From contig NZ_JAGJEG010000018.1 of the NCBI RefSeq assembly GCF_018100905.1, forward strand, positions 1 through 53,703: 53,703 bases of DNA. Reading direction: 5' to 3'. The DNA is from Pseudoalteromonas sp. MMG010. GTDB taxonomy: Bacteria; Pseudomonadota; Gammaproteobacteria; Enterobacterales; Alteromonadaceae. The translations under genes were made by a program, and so were the position numbers. Positions 27,823 to 37,161 of this stretch are shown piece after piece. Each line of letters begins with the position of its first letter. The stretch's first letter is position 1. The notes under the pieces were generated by a model. The model was not told where the DNA came from, ran no database searches, and was given only the letters and a program-made list of their open reading frames with translations.

Positions 27823-29382
27823 ATGATGGGTGACTTTTTATTTTCAGATGAACCGCAAGAAGCTGAAAAAGACTTGGATCTCGGTACATGGAAAGTAATA
27901 ATTGTTGATGATGAACCCGAAGTTCATGCTGTAACTAAATTGGCCTTAAGTGACTTTGAGTTTCAAAATAAACGCATTGAGTTTATTAGTGCGTATTCAG
28001 GGGCACAAGCGAAAGAGGTTATAGCTGAGCATAAAGATGCTGCGATTGTTTTACTTGATGTTGTTATGGAAACCGATGACGCAGGATTGCAAGTAGCAAA
28101 GTTTATACGCGAAGACGTTAAAAATAATCACATTCGTATTATTTTACGCACCGGGCAACCCGGCCAAGCACCTGAGCGACAAGTTATTATTAATTATGAT
28201 ATTAACGACTATAAATCGAAAACCGAACTTACCGCACAAAAACTATTCACTGTGATCATGTCTAGCTTACGCTCTTATCGGGATATTATTGCTATTGAGC
28301 AGTCACGTTTAGGGCTTGAGAAAATAATTACAGCTTCTCGTGATATTTTTTCATCACACTCTATCGATCAGTTTATTGATGGCGTGATGCAACAACTAAC
28401 TTCTATTTTAGGTACGGCTGAGAAGGCAATGTATGCCACTTCGTTGGTTGCTACCAATCATCCCGAAGAGGAAAATAATAAAAAACTAATTATTTGTTCA
28501 GGAGCGGGTGATTTTGAGCAAAGTGAAGGTAGGCGTATAGAAGATATTTTTAACCACGATCAATTAAAAGCGTGTAATGAAGCGTTGATAAATAAAAGTA
28601 TTGTTTATAAAGATCATTACTTATTTGCATATTGCAGTAGTGAATTTAACCACAATGCAATTTTATTTGTGTCGGGTATTGCTTGCCAACTTAGCGATAC
28701 TCAACGTAATTTAATTGAGATATTTGCACAAAACGTACAACAAGCTTTTGAGAATGTACAACTGCAATCGGAAATAGAGCAAACACAACAGGAGCTTGTA
28801 TTTAGATTAAGTGAGGCTGTTGAACAACGCTCTGCTGAAACTGGAAACCATGTTAAGCGAGTTGCGCATATTTGTTATGTATTGGCGGTCGGTTATGGTT
28901 TAAGCAAAGCGAAAGCTGAATTAGTACGCCTAGCTTCGCCGTTGCATGATGTTGGTAAAGTAGGGATCCCTGATGCTATTTTAAATAAGCCTGCTAAATT
29001 AACCCCACAAGAATGGGAAGTAATGAAAACCCATACCGATAAAGGCTTTACAATTTTAAAAGACTCTCGTCGAGAAATTGTAAATACAGGGGCTATTATT
29101 GCCCAAGAGCACCACGAAAAATGGGATGGCTCTGGCTACCCTAAAGGCTTAAAAGGTGAAGAAATTAATATCTTTGGCCGCATTGTTGCTCTTGCGGATG
29201 TTTATGATGCATTGAGACATAAACGTTGCTATAAAAAGCCTTGGACAGTGCAAGATGTAGCGGATGAAATAAACAAGCAAAAAGGGCTTCACTTTGATCC
29301 CAAATTAGTTGATGTATTTAATGATAGTTTAGAAGAGCTAGAAACGGTATTATCACGTTACCCAGATACATATTCAATTTAA
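27823..29382 (+). CDS. Response regulator with DUF3369 and HD-GYP c-di-GMP phosphodiesterase domains
   Basis: The protein has 519 residues in three parts. A receiver domain (about residues 22-150) has acidic D-D-E, the phosphoacceptor Asp79 in V-L-L-D-V-V and Lys131. DUF3369 (about 155-330) looks like a GAF-type sensor, and an HD-GYP domain (about 340-510) has L-H-D-V-G-K-V-G-I-P-D and H-H-E-K-W-D-G-S-G-Y-P. HD-GYP proteins hydrolyse c-di-GMP, and all key motifs appear intact. No histidine kinase is adjacent, so the input is unknown. The gene lies 42 bases after prmC and 19 before sirB2, on the same strand, with an AAGGGAACA ribosome binding site. It interrupts a gene order that is continuous in E. 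coli. Confidence 0.92.
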   Translation: MMGDFLFSDEPQEAEKDLDLGTWKVIIVDDEPEVHAVTKLALSDFEFQNKRIEFISAYSGAQAKEVIAEHKDAAIVLLDVVMETDDAGLQVAKFIREDVKNNHIRIILRTGQPGQAPERQVIINYDINDYKSKTELTAQKLFTVIMSSLRSYRDIIAIEQSRLGLEKIITASRDIFSSHSIDQFIDGVMQQLTSILGTAEKAMYATSLVATNHPEEENNKKLIICSGAGDFEQSEGRRIEDIFNHDQLKACNEALINKSIVYKDHYLFAYCSSEFNHNAILFVSGIACQLSDTQRNLIEIFAQNVQQAFENVQLQSEIEQTQQELVFRLSEAVEQRSAETGNHVKRVAHICYVLAVGYGLSKAKAELVRLASPLHDVGKVGIPDAILNKPAKLTPQEWEVMKTHTDKGFTILKDSRREIVNTGAIIAQEHHEKWDGSGYPKGLKGEEINIFGRIVALADVYDALRHKRCYKKPWTVQDVADEINKQKGLHFDPKLVDVFNDSLEELETVLSRYPDTYSI

Positions 29383-29401
29383 TTAGAAACATTATAGGCT
29401 T

Positions 29402-29776
29402 ATGGATTATTTAGCAGTAAAACACGTACATATGGCAATTGCATTGCTAAGCATTACTTTATTTTATATTCGCTCTTTTTCACGTATTGGTAAAGGGGTT
29501 GTCGCAAAGAATAAATTGATATCAATTAGTAGTGTTATAGCAGACCCTTTGTTATTAGTGTCTGCTATAACGCTTATGTTTATCGGCGGAATAAACCCGT
29601 TTGAACAACATTGGTTATTAGAGAAAATTGTATTAGTAATTATGTATATTGTATTAGGTGTTAAAAGTATTAAACTAACTAATACAATGAAAAAGCTGGC
29701 TTTTTTGATACTAAATACAGCCGTGATTTTAGCGATTGGTTACTTAGCTGTCTCTAAAACAGCGTTTATCTTATAA
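29402..29776 (+). CDS. sirB2: SirB2-family membrane protein
   Basis: This is a 124-residue inner-membrane protein with four hydrophobic segments (about residues 8-24, 42-62, 76-94 and 100-120) and very short loops. Its position in the hemA-prfA-prmC-sirB2-sirB1-kdsA block and its size match SirB2, first named as a Salmonella invasion regulator but of unknown biochemical role. The family's conserved His in the first helix may be the H-V-H-M pair near residues 8-10. A strong terminator follows, so it probably ends the hemA-led transcript. Confidence 0.85.
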   Translation: MDYLAVKHVHMAIALLSITLFYIRSFSRIGKGVVAKNKLISISSVIADPLLLVSAITLMFIGGINPFEQHWLLEKIVLVIMYIVLGVKSIKLTNTMKKLAFLILNTAVILAIGYLAVSKTAFIL

Positions 29777-29783
29777 TAATTTA

Positions 29784-29820
29784 ACACCCTAATATGCATA
29801 GTATTAGGGTGTTTTTATTT
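29784..29820 (+). terminator. Terminator after sirB2
   Basis: ACACCCTAATA (29784-29794) and TATTAGGGTGT (29802-29812) form an 11-bp perfect stem with a 7-nt loop. TTTTATTT follows. It sits seven bases after the stop codon. Confidence 0.92.
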
Positions 29821-29908
29821 TTCTAATGGTGGATAAAAGTAGGGGATTGGTAACTCACAGTAAAAATAGGTAAACTACGCCTTCTTTTTATTAAATGTAG
29901 CGAATTGA

Positions 29909-30736
29909 ATGACCACCTTCGTTTTTGATGAACACGATGACGAACAACTTGATGATACCTTTGATGAATATACCCCTCCGGCATTGTATCGTTGTATTAG
30001 TGCTGAATCTAAATGGGATCCTCAAATAGATCTTGCGCCTTGTTTTTCTTTACTAAAAGAGTGTGAGCAGCAGATTGATAGTATATGCAGTCAAATTAAA
30101 GATGTGCATGAACGTTTAGAGGCCGTGGTTGATATATTTTACAGCCAATGGCTTTATAGTGCCTCAGGCCTTAAAGTACCAGAATATAAATTAAGTAGTT
30201 TTAGCTATACGCTTTTAATGCGCAGTGGTTCATCGACCACTTTGGCGATATTACTATGTCATTTTTTACAACAAGCCAAATTTGATGCCAGTGTAACCAT
30301 AAATAAAAATGATTTAGGGGTGCATGTGGCCATTAGTGAAGAAGAAGGCTATTTGCTAGAGCCAACGACTGGGCAACAAAGTTGGTATATTATCCCCGAA
30401 AATGCTGATGAAGAAAATGGCGAACAATTAGAGCCGTTAGAGCTAATTTTTGATGATGAAGTTTATAAACTCTATTTAGCGCAACAAAAGTGGTCGTTTA
30501 TTGCGGCAAATAAATTTGGTCATGCTTTAGTATGTGTAGAGATGCTCATTGATTTACTTGGCGATGACCCGTATGAAAGACGCGACAGAGGGTACTTATT
30601 AAATCAATTAGATTGCCCTAAAATGGCAAGAGACGACTTACAGTTTTTTATTGATGAATGCCCAGATGACCCTGCGATTGAAATTATTCAACATCAACTA
30701 GAAGAACTTGAAGATAATAATAATACACACCACTAA
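29909..30736 (+). CDS. sirB1: SirB1-family transglutaminase-like/TPR protein
   Basis: This is a 275-residue cytoplasmic protein of the SirB1 family (transglutaminase-like fold followed by TPR-like helices). The core reads R-S-G-S-S-T-T-L-A-I-L-L-C near residue 108, and the L-G-V-H-V-A-I segment corresponds to the family's P-G-H-F-L. The tail helices carry the Y-E-R-R-D-R-G-Y-L-L-N-Q-L-D motif typical of the group, followed by an acidic C-terminus. The N-terminal 25 residues are very acidic. The biochemical function of SirB1 is not established. It starts a second unit after the sirB2 terminator and leads into the DUF819 gene 14 bases downstream. Confidence 0.85.
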   Translation: MTTFVFDEHDDEQLDDTFDEYTPPALYRCISAESKWDPQIDLAPCFSLLKECEQQIDSICSQIKDVHERLEAVVDIFYSQWLYSASGLKVPEYKLSSFSYTLLMRSGSSTTLAILLCHFLQQAKFDASVTINKNDLGVHVAISEEEGYLLEPTTGQQSWYIIPENADEENGEQLEPLELIFDDEVYKLYLAQQKWSFIAANKFGHALVCVEMLIDLLGDDPYERRDRGYLLNQLDCPKMARDDLQFFIDECPDDPAIEIIQHQLEELEDNNNTHH

Positions 30737-30750
30737 TAATAGGAATAATT

Positions 30751-32004
30751 ATGGCTGATACCCATACTGCATTGATCACCAATGATGCTGTTGTACTTGG
30801 CTTACTGGCTGTTATTTTAGGTTTTATTTTTAAAACCTCAAACAGTGAGCGACCAGCATTAAAAACGTTTTATAAATATGTACCGGCACTTTTACTGTGT
30901 TATTTTTTACCTTCGTTATTAAATACTTTTGGTATTGTTGATGGCCACAGTTCAAATGTGTACTTTGTTGCATCTCGCTATTTACTCCCTGCTTGTTTAA
31001 TTTTATTAACCATTAGTATTGATTTAAAAGCGATTATTAATTTGGGTCCAAAAGCTTTAATTATGTTTTTAGTGGGCACTTTAGGTATTGTCATTGGTGG
31101 GCCTTTAGCTATTTTAGTTACCAGTGCATTTAATCCTGAGTTAGTCGGTGGACATGGTCCTGATGCTGTTTGGCGAGGTATGACTACGGTTGCTGGTAGT
31201 TGGATTGGTGGCGGGGCTAATCAAGCCTCTATGAAAGAGATGTTTGAAGTAGGGGGTGATATATTTTCGGTCATGGTGACCGTTGATGTTATTGTCGCCA
31301 ATATTTGGATGGCTGTTTTATTATTAATGGCTGCAAATCATAAAAAAATTGATGCTGCAACAGGGGCTGATACCACTGCCATTGAAGATTTAAAACAACG
31401 AGTAGAAGCGTATCATGCACAACATGCTCGTATGCCAACCTTAAATGACTATATGACGATTATTGCCATTGCCTTTGGTATAACGGGTCTGGCGCATTTT
31501 TGTGCTGACTTTTTAGGGCCATTTTTTGCTAATAATTATGAGTGGGCTAAAGAATATAGCTTAAATAGCAAGTTCTTTTGGTTAATTGTTATTTCTACCA
31601 CCATAGGTATTAGCTTATCATTTACTAAAGTACGCCAAATTGAAGCGTTTGGTGCATCTAAAGTGGCTTCTAGCTTTTTATATATTTTAGTCGCATCGAT
31701 TGGCTTACATATGAATGTAACGGCAATATTTAGTAATCCAGGGTTGTTTTTGATTGGCGGTATTTGGATGTTAACGCATGCAAGCTTAATGCTCATAGTT
31801 GCTAAATTAATAAAAGCCCCCTTATTTTACATGGCTGTAGGCTCGCAAGCGAACGTAGGTGGTGCGGCGTCAGCACCTGTTGTTGCATCGGCATTTCACC
31901 CATCACTTGCACCCGTTGGTGTATTGTTAGCAGTCCTTGGCTACGGTGTAGGCACATATATGGCTTATATTTGTGGGTTAATGATGCAAGCAGTTGCTCC
32001 TTAA
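30751..32004 (+). CDS. DUF819 family integral membrane protein, possible transporter
   Basis: The protein has 417 residues and about ten to twelve membrane helices. Recognisable DUF819 (YjcL-like) segments are R-Y-L-L-P-A-C-L-I-L-L, L-G-P-K-A-L-I-M-F near residue 107, and G-S-W-I-G-G-G-A-N-Q-A-S-M-K-E near residue 150. A repeat-like G-S-Q-A-N-V-G-G-A-A-S-A-P-V-V lies near residue 365. The inverted glycine-rich hairpins resemble those of glutamate:Na+ symporters, so a secondary transporter is plausible but unproven. The start has AGGAATAAT upstream. It is placed between sirB1 and kdsA, which are neighbours in E. coli, with gaps of only 14 and 9 bases, so it is probably co-expressed with both. 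Confidence 0.82.
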   Translation: MADTHTALITNDAVVLGLLAVILGFIFKTSNSERPALKTFYKYVPALLLCYFLPSLLNTFGIVDGHSSNVYFVASRYLLPACLILLTISIDLKAIINLGPKALIMFLVGTLGIVIGGPLAILVTSAFNPELVGGHGPDAVWRGMTTVAGSWIGGGANQASMKEMFEVGGDIFSVMVTVDVIVANIWMAVLLLMAANHKKIDAATGADTTAIEDLKQRVEAYHAQHARMPTLNDYMTIIAIAFGITGLAHFCADFLGPFFANNYEWAKEYSLNSKFFWLIVISTTIGISLSFTKVRQIEAFGASKVASSFLYILVASIGLHMNVTAIFSNPGLFLIGGIWMLTHASLMLIVAKLIKAPLFYMAVGSQANVGGAASAPVVASAFHPSLAPVGVLLAVLGYGVGTYMAYICGLMMQAVAP

Positions 32005-32868
<864 letters not shown>

Positions 32869-32882
32869 GTTACCCATAATGT

Positions 32883-32908
32883 AAAAGCGACTTAGGTCGC
32901 TTTTTTTA
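32883..32908 (+). terminator. Terminator after kdsA
   Basis: AAAAGCGAC (32883-32891) and GTCGCTTTT (32896-32904) form a 9-bp stem with a TTAG loop and a following T-run. It lies 14 bases past the stop. Confidence 0.9.
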
Positions 32909-32984
32909 TACCTTGAATATACTCTTTCATAGCATAGGTATATAATCATACCTATAAAAATAACTAATTCTAAACTTGGTTGCT

Positions 32985-33881
32985 ATGTCAAGACGAGTCC
33001 CCCCATTAAATGCACTAAAAGCTTTTGAAGCTGCAGCGCGTCATTTAAGTTTTACCAAAGCTGCAGAAGAGTTGTATGTGACGCAAGCTGCGGTGAGTCA
33101 TCAAATAAAAACATTAGAAGAGCATTTGGGGCTCAAATTATTTCTGCGTAAAAATCGCTCGTTGTTATTAACCGAAGAAGGGCAAGGTTACTTTTTAGAT
33201 ATAAAAGAAATCTTTACTCAGCTAATTGAAGCGACCGAAAAACTATTGGCACGAGGAGCTAAAGGCTCTCTAACCGTAAGTTTAACTGCGAGTTTTGCAA
33301 TTCAGTGGTTAGTACCTAGGTTAAGTCTTTTTAATGAACTACACCCCGAAATTGATGTACGTATTAAAGCCCAAGACAGTGATGATAATTCGTTAACAGA
33401 TGATGTTGATGTTGCTATTTATTATGGTCGTGGCCTTTGGAGTGGGGTACAAGCATTTAAGTTGCATACAGAATACTTAGTCCCTTTATGTAGTCCGCTT
33501 TTACTAAGTGGGCCAAAACCGTTAGATCAACCAAGTGATTTAATTAATCATACGTTACTTCACGATACCACCCGAAAAAATTGGAAAACCTGGATGAAAA
33601 CAGCCGGGGTGAGAAATATACAAGTTAACCAAGGCCCAATATTTAGCCATTCATCTATGGTGCTACAAGCCGCTGTACATGGCCAAGGTGTGGCAATAGG
33701 TAATAGTGTATTAGCTAAACCCGATTTAGATGCCGGGCGTTTAATCATTCCTTTTAATCATAGTTTAGAAAGTAAAAATGCTTACTATTTAGTGATTAGA
33801 GAATCACAAACTGAGCTGGGTAAAATCGTATCATTTAAAGACTGGATGCTTAGCCTAGTAGAGCAAGAGCAAGAGTATTAA
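32985..33881 (+). CDS. gcvA: LysR-type regulator, GcvA group
   Basis: This is a 298-residue LysR-family transcription factor. The N-terminal helix-turn-helix (about residues 6-64) reads L-N-A-L-K-A-F-E-A-A-A-R-H-L-S-F-T-K-A-A-E-E-L, and V-T-Q-A-A-V-S-H-Q-I-K-T-L-E is very close to GcvA, the glycine-cleavage regulator. The C-terminal co-inducer domain covers about 90-295. ATG 32985 is chosen; a TTG three codons earlier is less likely. The gcvA-ygdD-rlmM order of E. coli supports the name, though here a hydrolase gene lies in between. The DNA target cannot be read from this window: no gcv genes are present. Confidence 0.8.
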   Translation: MSRRVPPLNALKAFEAAARHLSFTKAAEELYVTQAAVSHQIKTLEEHLGLKLFLRKNRSLLLTEEGQGYFLDIKEIFTQLIEATEKLLARGAKGSLTVSLTASFAIQWLVPRLSLFNELHPEIDVRIKAQDSDDNSLTDDVDVAIYYGRGLWSGVQAFKLHTEYLVPLCSPLLLSGPKPLDQPSDLINHTLLHDTTRKNWKTWMKTAGVRNIQVNQGPIFSHSSMVLQAAVHGQGVAIGNSVLAKPDLDAGRLIIPFNHSLESKNAYYLVIRESQTELGKIVSFKDWMLSLVEQEQEY

Positions 33882-33882
33882 T

Positions 33883-34521
33883 ATGACAATACAGTGGATT
33901 AAAAATAACACCGTTGCGCCTATAGCCCAATTTATTTTTGCCCATGGCGCAGGAGCGGGTAGCGACTCAGAATTTATGCAGACAATGGCTTTGTTACTTA
34001 GTGAGCATGGCATTGATGTTGGTTTATTTGATTTTAAATATATGCAAATTGCTAAACAAACAAATAAACGTCGTCCACCAGAGCGTGCGCCTAAATTACT
34101 GCAAGACTTTTCGCATATTATGAATCATGCTCAGCCCGAATTACCTTTATTTATAGGCGGTAAATCAATGGGGGGACGTATGGCTTCAATGCTAGCTTGT
34201 GATACGCCTCATACTGTACGTGGTATACTTGCTTTTGGTTATCCCTTTCATCCACCTGGTAAACCTGAAAAGCTAAGAACAGCACATTTTTGCGATATAC
34301 CTTGCCCATTTTTAGTTTTGCAAGGGGAGCGCGACACCTTTGGTACTCGAGAAGAGTTGGCAACAATGGATATGCCAAAAGAGCCGCAGTATTGTTGGTT
34401 ACCCGATGGCGATCATTCATTAAAACCACGCAAAAAAAGCGGTTTTACAGAGCAACAAAATAGAGTGACGGCCGCACATGCTGCTCAAGCTTTTATCAAG
34501 CAAATTATAGAGGCGCTATGA
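33883..34521 (+). CDS. Small alpha/beta hydrolase (COG3571/KANL3-Tex30-like)
   Basis: This is a 212-residue soluble alpha/beta hydrolase of the predicted COG3571 (Tex30-like) family. The oxyanion start reads F-A-H-G-A-G-A-G near residue 23. The nucleophile is in G-G-K-S-M-G-G-R near residue 89, the Asp in Q-G-E-R-D-T-F-G near residue 150 and the His in D-G-D-H-S-L near residue 180. The full Ser-Asp-His triad is therefore visible, but the substrate of the family is unknown. There is no signal peptide. It begins one base after the gcvA stop and overlaps the next gene as ATGA, so it is tightly coupled to both. Confidence 0.82.
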   Translation: MTIQWIKNNTVAPIAQFIFAHGAGAGSDSEFMQTMALLLSEHGIDVGLFDFKYMQIAKQTNKRRPPERAPKLLQDFSHIMNHAQPELPLFIGGKSMGGRMASMLACDTPHTVRGILAFGYPFHPPGKPEKLRTAHFCDIPCPFLVLQGERDTFGTREELATMDMPKEPQYCWLPDGDHSLKPRKKSGFTEQQNRVTAAHAAQAFIKQIIEAL

Positions 34522-34886
34522 TTAAGTTTTTTCTATTAATGGGCAGTACTTTTTGTATGCTGTCGGTTATTTTAGGTGCGTTTGCTGCTCATGCTCTTAA
34601 AGGGCAGGTATCAAGTTATGCTATCGGTATATTTAATACCGCAGCCCAGTACCAAATGGTGCATGGGTTAGCACTTATTGCGATAGCATTGCTGAGTAAG
34701 TGGGGTATTAATTTAAAGTGGGCTGGTGGTTTTTTTACAATTGGCACATTACTATTTAGTGGCAGTTTATATTTGCTTGCTATTACAGGATTAAACTGGC
34801 TTGGACCAATAACACCTTTAGGTGGATTGTGTTTTATAGCCGGTTGGATTGTTATTTTAGTGCAAGTTGCACGATTTAAGTTTTAA
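34518..34886 (+). CDS. ygdD: DUF423 family membrane protein YgdD
   Basis: This is a 122-residue inner-membrane protein with four hydrophobic helices (about residues 3-24, 45-64, 70-90 and 96-118). The family signature G-A-F-A-A-H-A-L-K-G lies near residues 21-30, and the Y-Q-M-V-H-G-L-A-L segment is near residue 46. DUF423 proteins are widespread and their role is unknown. The start ATG overlaps the hydrolase stop. It leads to rlmM after 17 bases, as in E. coli. Confidence 0.9.
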   Translation: MIKFFLLMGSTFCMLSVILGAFAAHALKGQVSSYAIGIFNTAAQYQMVHGLALIAIALLSKWGINLKWAGGFFTIGTLLFSGSLYLLAITGLNWLGPITPLGGLCFIAGWIVILVQVARFKF

Positions 34887-34903
34887 AGAGTTTAAGGGTT
34901 TAT

Positions 34904-35989
34904 ATGTCTAGTGTTGTGATTTATTGTCGCAGTGGGTTTGAAAACGATGCGGCGGCTGAAATAACATTTCATGCTGCAGAGCAAGGTTTTGCTGGCTACG
35001 TAAAAGCAAAACCAAATACCGGTTATGTTATTTACGAATGTTTTGAAGCACAGCATAGTGACGAAATTATTAAAAAAGTCGACTTTAAAAATATGGTATT
35101 TGCACGCCAATGGTTTGCAGGGACATTAGTGTCGAATATGCCTGTTGAGGATAGAGTTAGCGAGATAATTGAAGCTGCAAAAGATTTTCCTTTGTGTAGT
35201 GAGTTACGAGTAGAAACACCAGATACGAACGAAGGCAAAGAGCTTTTAAAGTTTTGTAAAAAAATCTCTACGCCACTTAAAAAAGCCCTCGAAAAACAAA
35301 ATACAGTCCTTCGTGAGCCCAAAGCCAATCGTCCGGTTATGCATGTATTATTTTTAGAAAATAATGCAGCCTATGTTGGGTATTCGTATAGTTATAATAA
35401 CTCGCCATTTTTTATGGGGATTTTACGCCTTCGTATGCCAAATGATGGACCAAGCCGTTCTACATTAAAGTTAGATGAAGCATTTAATGTGTTTATTCCT
35501 GAGCAACAACGTGATGAGCGTGTGCAAGCGGGTATGCGCAGTGTTGATTTAGGGGCCTGCCCGGGAGGGTGGACTTACCAATTAGTTCGTCGAGGGATGT
35601 TTGTAAGTGCTATAGATAATGGCCCGATGAATAACGAGCTTATGGAAACAGGCCAAGTAAAGCATTATCGAGAAGATGGCTTTAAATATCGCCCCGAAAA
35701 ACGCAATATAACGTGGCTTGTATGTGACATGGTTGAAAAGCCAACCAAAGTGACTAATTTAATGATTGATTGGGCTGTTAATGCGTATGCTAAAGAGCTT
35801 ATTTTTAATTTAAAACTACCGATGAAAAAACGTTTTGATAGCGTCTATGAATGTTTAAATATGATTAAGCAAGAACTTGCGAAATACGGTATTAGCTATG
35901 AACTTCAAGCTAAACACCTTTACCATGACCGAGAAGAAATTACGGTACATTTAAATGTGACGAAAGTGCCACAAAGTTTATATAGTTAA
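34904..35989 (+). CDS. rlmM: 23S rRNA 2'-O-ribose C2498 methyltransferase RlmM
   Basis: RlmM methylates the ribose of C2498 in the peptidyl-transferase centre region of 23S rRNA. The protein has 361 residues. An N-terminal THUMP-like region (about 1-150) precedes the SAM domain with V-D-L-G-A-C-P-G-G-W-T-Y near residue 215. L-V-C-D-M-V-E-K-P carries a catalytic Asp. The L-K-L-P-M-K-K-R segment near residue 303 supplies the Lys. All motifs look intact. It is the last gene of the gcvA-hydrolase-ygdD-rlmM run. Confidence 0.95.
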   Translation: MSSVVIYCRSGFENDAAAEITFHAAEQGFAGYVKAKPNTGYVIYECFEAQHSDEIIKKVDFKNMVFARQWFAGTLVSNMPVEDRVSEIIEAAKDFPLCSELRVETPDTNEGKELLKFCKKISTPLKKALEKQNTVLREPKANRPVMHVLFLENNAAYVGYSYSYNNSPFFMGILRLRMPNDGPSRSTLKLDEAFNVFIPEQQRDERVQAGMRSVDLGACPGGWTYQLVRRGMFVSAIDNGPMNNELMETGQVKHYREDGFKYRPEKRNITWLVCDMVEKPTKVTNLMIDWAVNAYAKELIFNLKLPMKKRFDSVYECLNMIKQELAKYGISYELQAKHLYHDREEITVHLNVTKVPQSLYS

Positions 35990-36023
35990 AGCGTTTTAAA
36001 CGCTTTACGGCTTAGGATATAAC

Positions 36024-36054
36024 AAAAAAGCACAGCTAATGCTGTGCTTTTTAT
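36024..36054. terminator. Bidirectional terminator between rlmM and cysZ
   Basis: AAAAAGCACAGC (36025-36036) and GCTGTGCTTTTT (36041-36052) form a 12-bp perfect stem with a TAAT loop and T-runs on both strands. It lies between two converging genes. A second palindrome (AAAGCGTTT-T-AAACGCTTT) lies at about 35988-36006 but lacks a T-run. Confidence 0.9.
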
Positions 36055-36075
36055 TGTCTGAAAATAGCCCTTATA

Positions 36076-36804
36076 TTAAGGGCGGTATTTATTACGGTAG
36101 TTTTCAACCCATAACTTTGTTGCACCGCACACGGCAACAGGCATTACGATTAAATTAATAACGGGGACTGCGGTGAGTAACATAACAGCAAAACCAAATC
36201 CGTAAGAAAGCCCTTGTTTACTTTTTAAATCGTCTTTCATTTGAGTGAAGTCAATTTTATGATTATCAAACGCATAATCTTTATATTGAACAGCAAACAT
36301 CCAACATGAAAATAATACCCATAATACTTGGCCAATAACGGGCAGTATCCACAGCAGTATAAAAAAGCCAATGGCGCGTGGTAGATAATAACGAAGCTTA
36401 ATCCACTCTCGGCCTAACATGCGCGGTATATCTTTTATAATATCAGAAAATTTATCGTCATTAATTTTTTGCCCTGTTAAATACAATTCTACTTTTTCAC
36501 TGAGTAAACCATTAAACGGCGCGGCTATAAAATTGGTTATTACCGTAAATAGCATGGTGTAGCTAAATAAGACAATTAACAATGCAATCGGCCACATTAA
36601 CCACTCTAACCAACTTAGCCAATCTGGCAGCATAGAGCTGATATAATTAAAACTATCACTGAGCCAACCAACTAAAAAGAATAACGAACTACCAAACAAT
36701 ATAATGTTGATCAATAGCGGGATAATGACGAAGCGTTTGAGTCCCTTTTGACTTATGAGTTTAAAACCAGAGAAAAAATATTCTATACCTTGAACAACCT
36801 GCAC
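36076..36804 (-). CDS. cysZ: CysZ-type sulfate transporter family protein
   Basis: This is a 242-residue inner-membrane protein of the CysZ/EI24 family. In enterobacteria CysZ mediates sulfate uptake for cysteine synthesis. Hydrophobic helices are visible at about residues 22-46, 68-95, 145-172 and 200-225. The N-terminal G-I-E-Y-F-F-S-G-F-K-L and the P-F-N-G-L-L-S-E-K-V segment near residue 98 are characteristic. Translation appears to start at GTG 36804 behind GAGG. In E. coli cysZ neighbours cysK, and zipA lies nearby; here it stands alone, and smc-zipA-ligA are about 6 kb away. Confidence 0.88.
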   Translation of the reverse strand: MQVVQGIEYFFSGFKLISQKGLKRFVIIPLLINIILFGSSLFFLVGWLSDSFNYISSMLPDWLSWLEWLMWPIALLIVLFSYTMLFTVITNFIAAPFNGLLSEKVELYLTGQKINDDKFSDIIKDIPRMLGREWIKLRYYLPRAIGFFILLWILPVIGQVLWVLFSCWMFAVQYKDYAFDNHKIDFTQMKDDLKSKQGLSYGFGFAVMLLTAVPVINLIVMPVAVCGATKLWVENYRNKYRP

Positions 36805-37161
36805 AACTAACCTCGGATCAATTTCATTATAACGACCAGTATAAGTCGCTTATTTTTTTTGAACAGATATTTTAGGTAACAAAGTGTTTAACAGGTAGGG
36901 TGCAAAGCTGTGAGTTTAAAATAAATATACAGGTGTGTTTTATTTAATAGACACTGCGTTATTGATTAAATGCCGACATAGGCACTGAGGCCGCCACGAT
37001 ATTTTATTTTCATATGGCTTAACCTTTAATTATTTCGGATAAAAATTTCTTAGTTATGTTATAGTGAAAAAGTATTATTTTATTTTAAAGAAAAAAAACT
37101 AGGTTATTTTGACTCGAATTTATACTATCTTAGGTACATATAATAATAAAAAGGAATGTTT
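36805..37161. other. Divergent intergenic region, cysZ to GNAT gene
   Basis: About 355 bases between divergent starts. It is AT-rich and should hold both promoters, but I cannot point to a convincing -35/-10 pair with normal spacing. No ORF with a plausible ribosome binding site is visible. Confidence 0.5.

Noticed and set aside
30751..32004. Glutamate:Na+ symporter GltS
   Set aside because: The glycine-rich hairpins are similar, but the conserved segments match DUF819 better.
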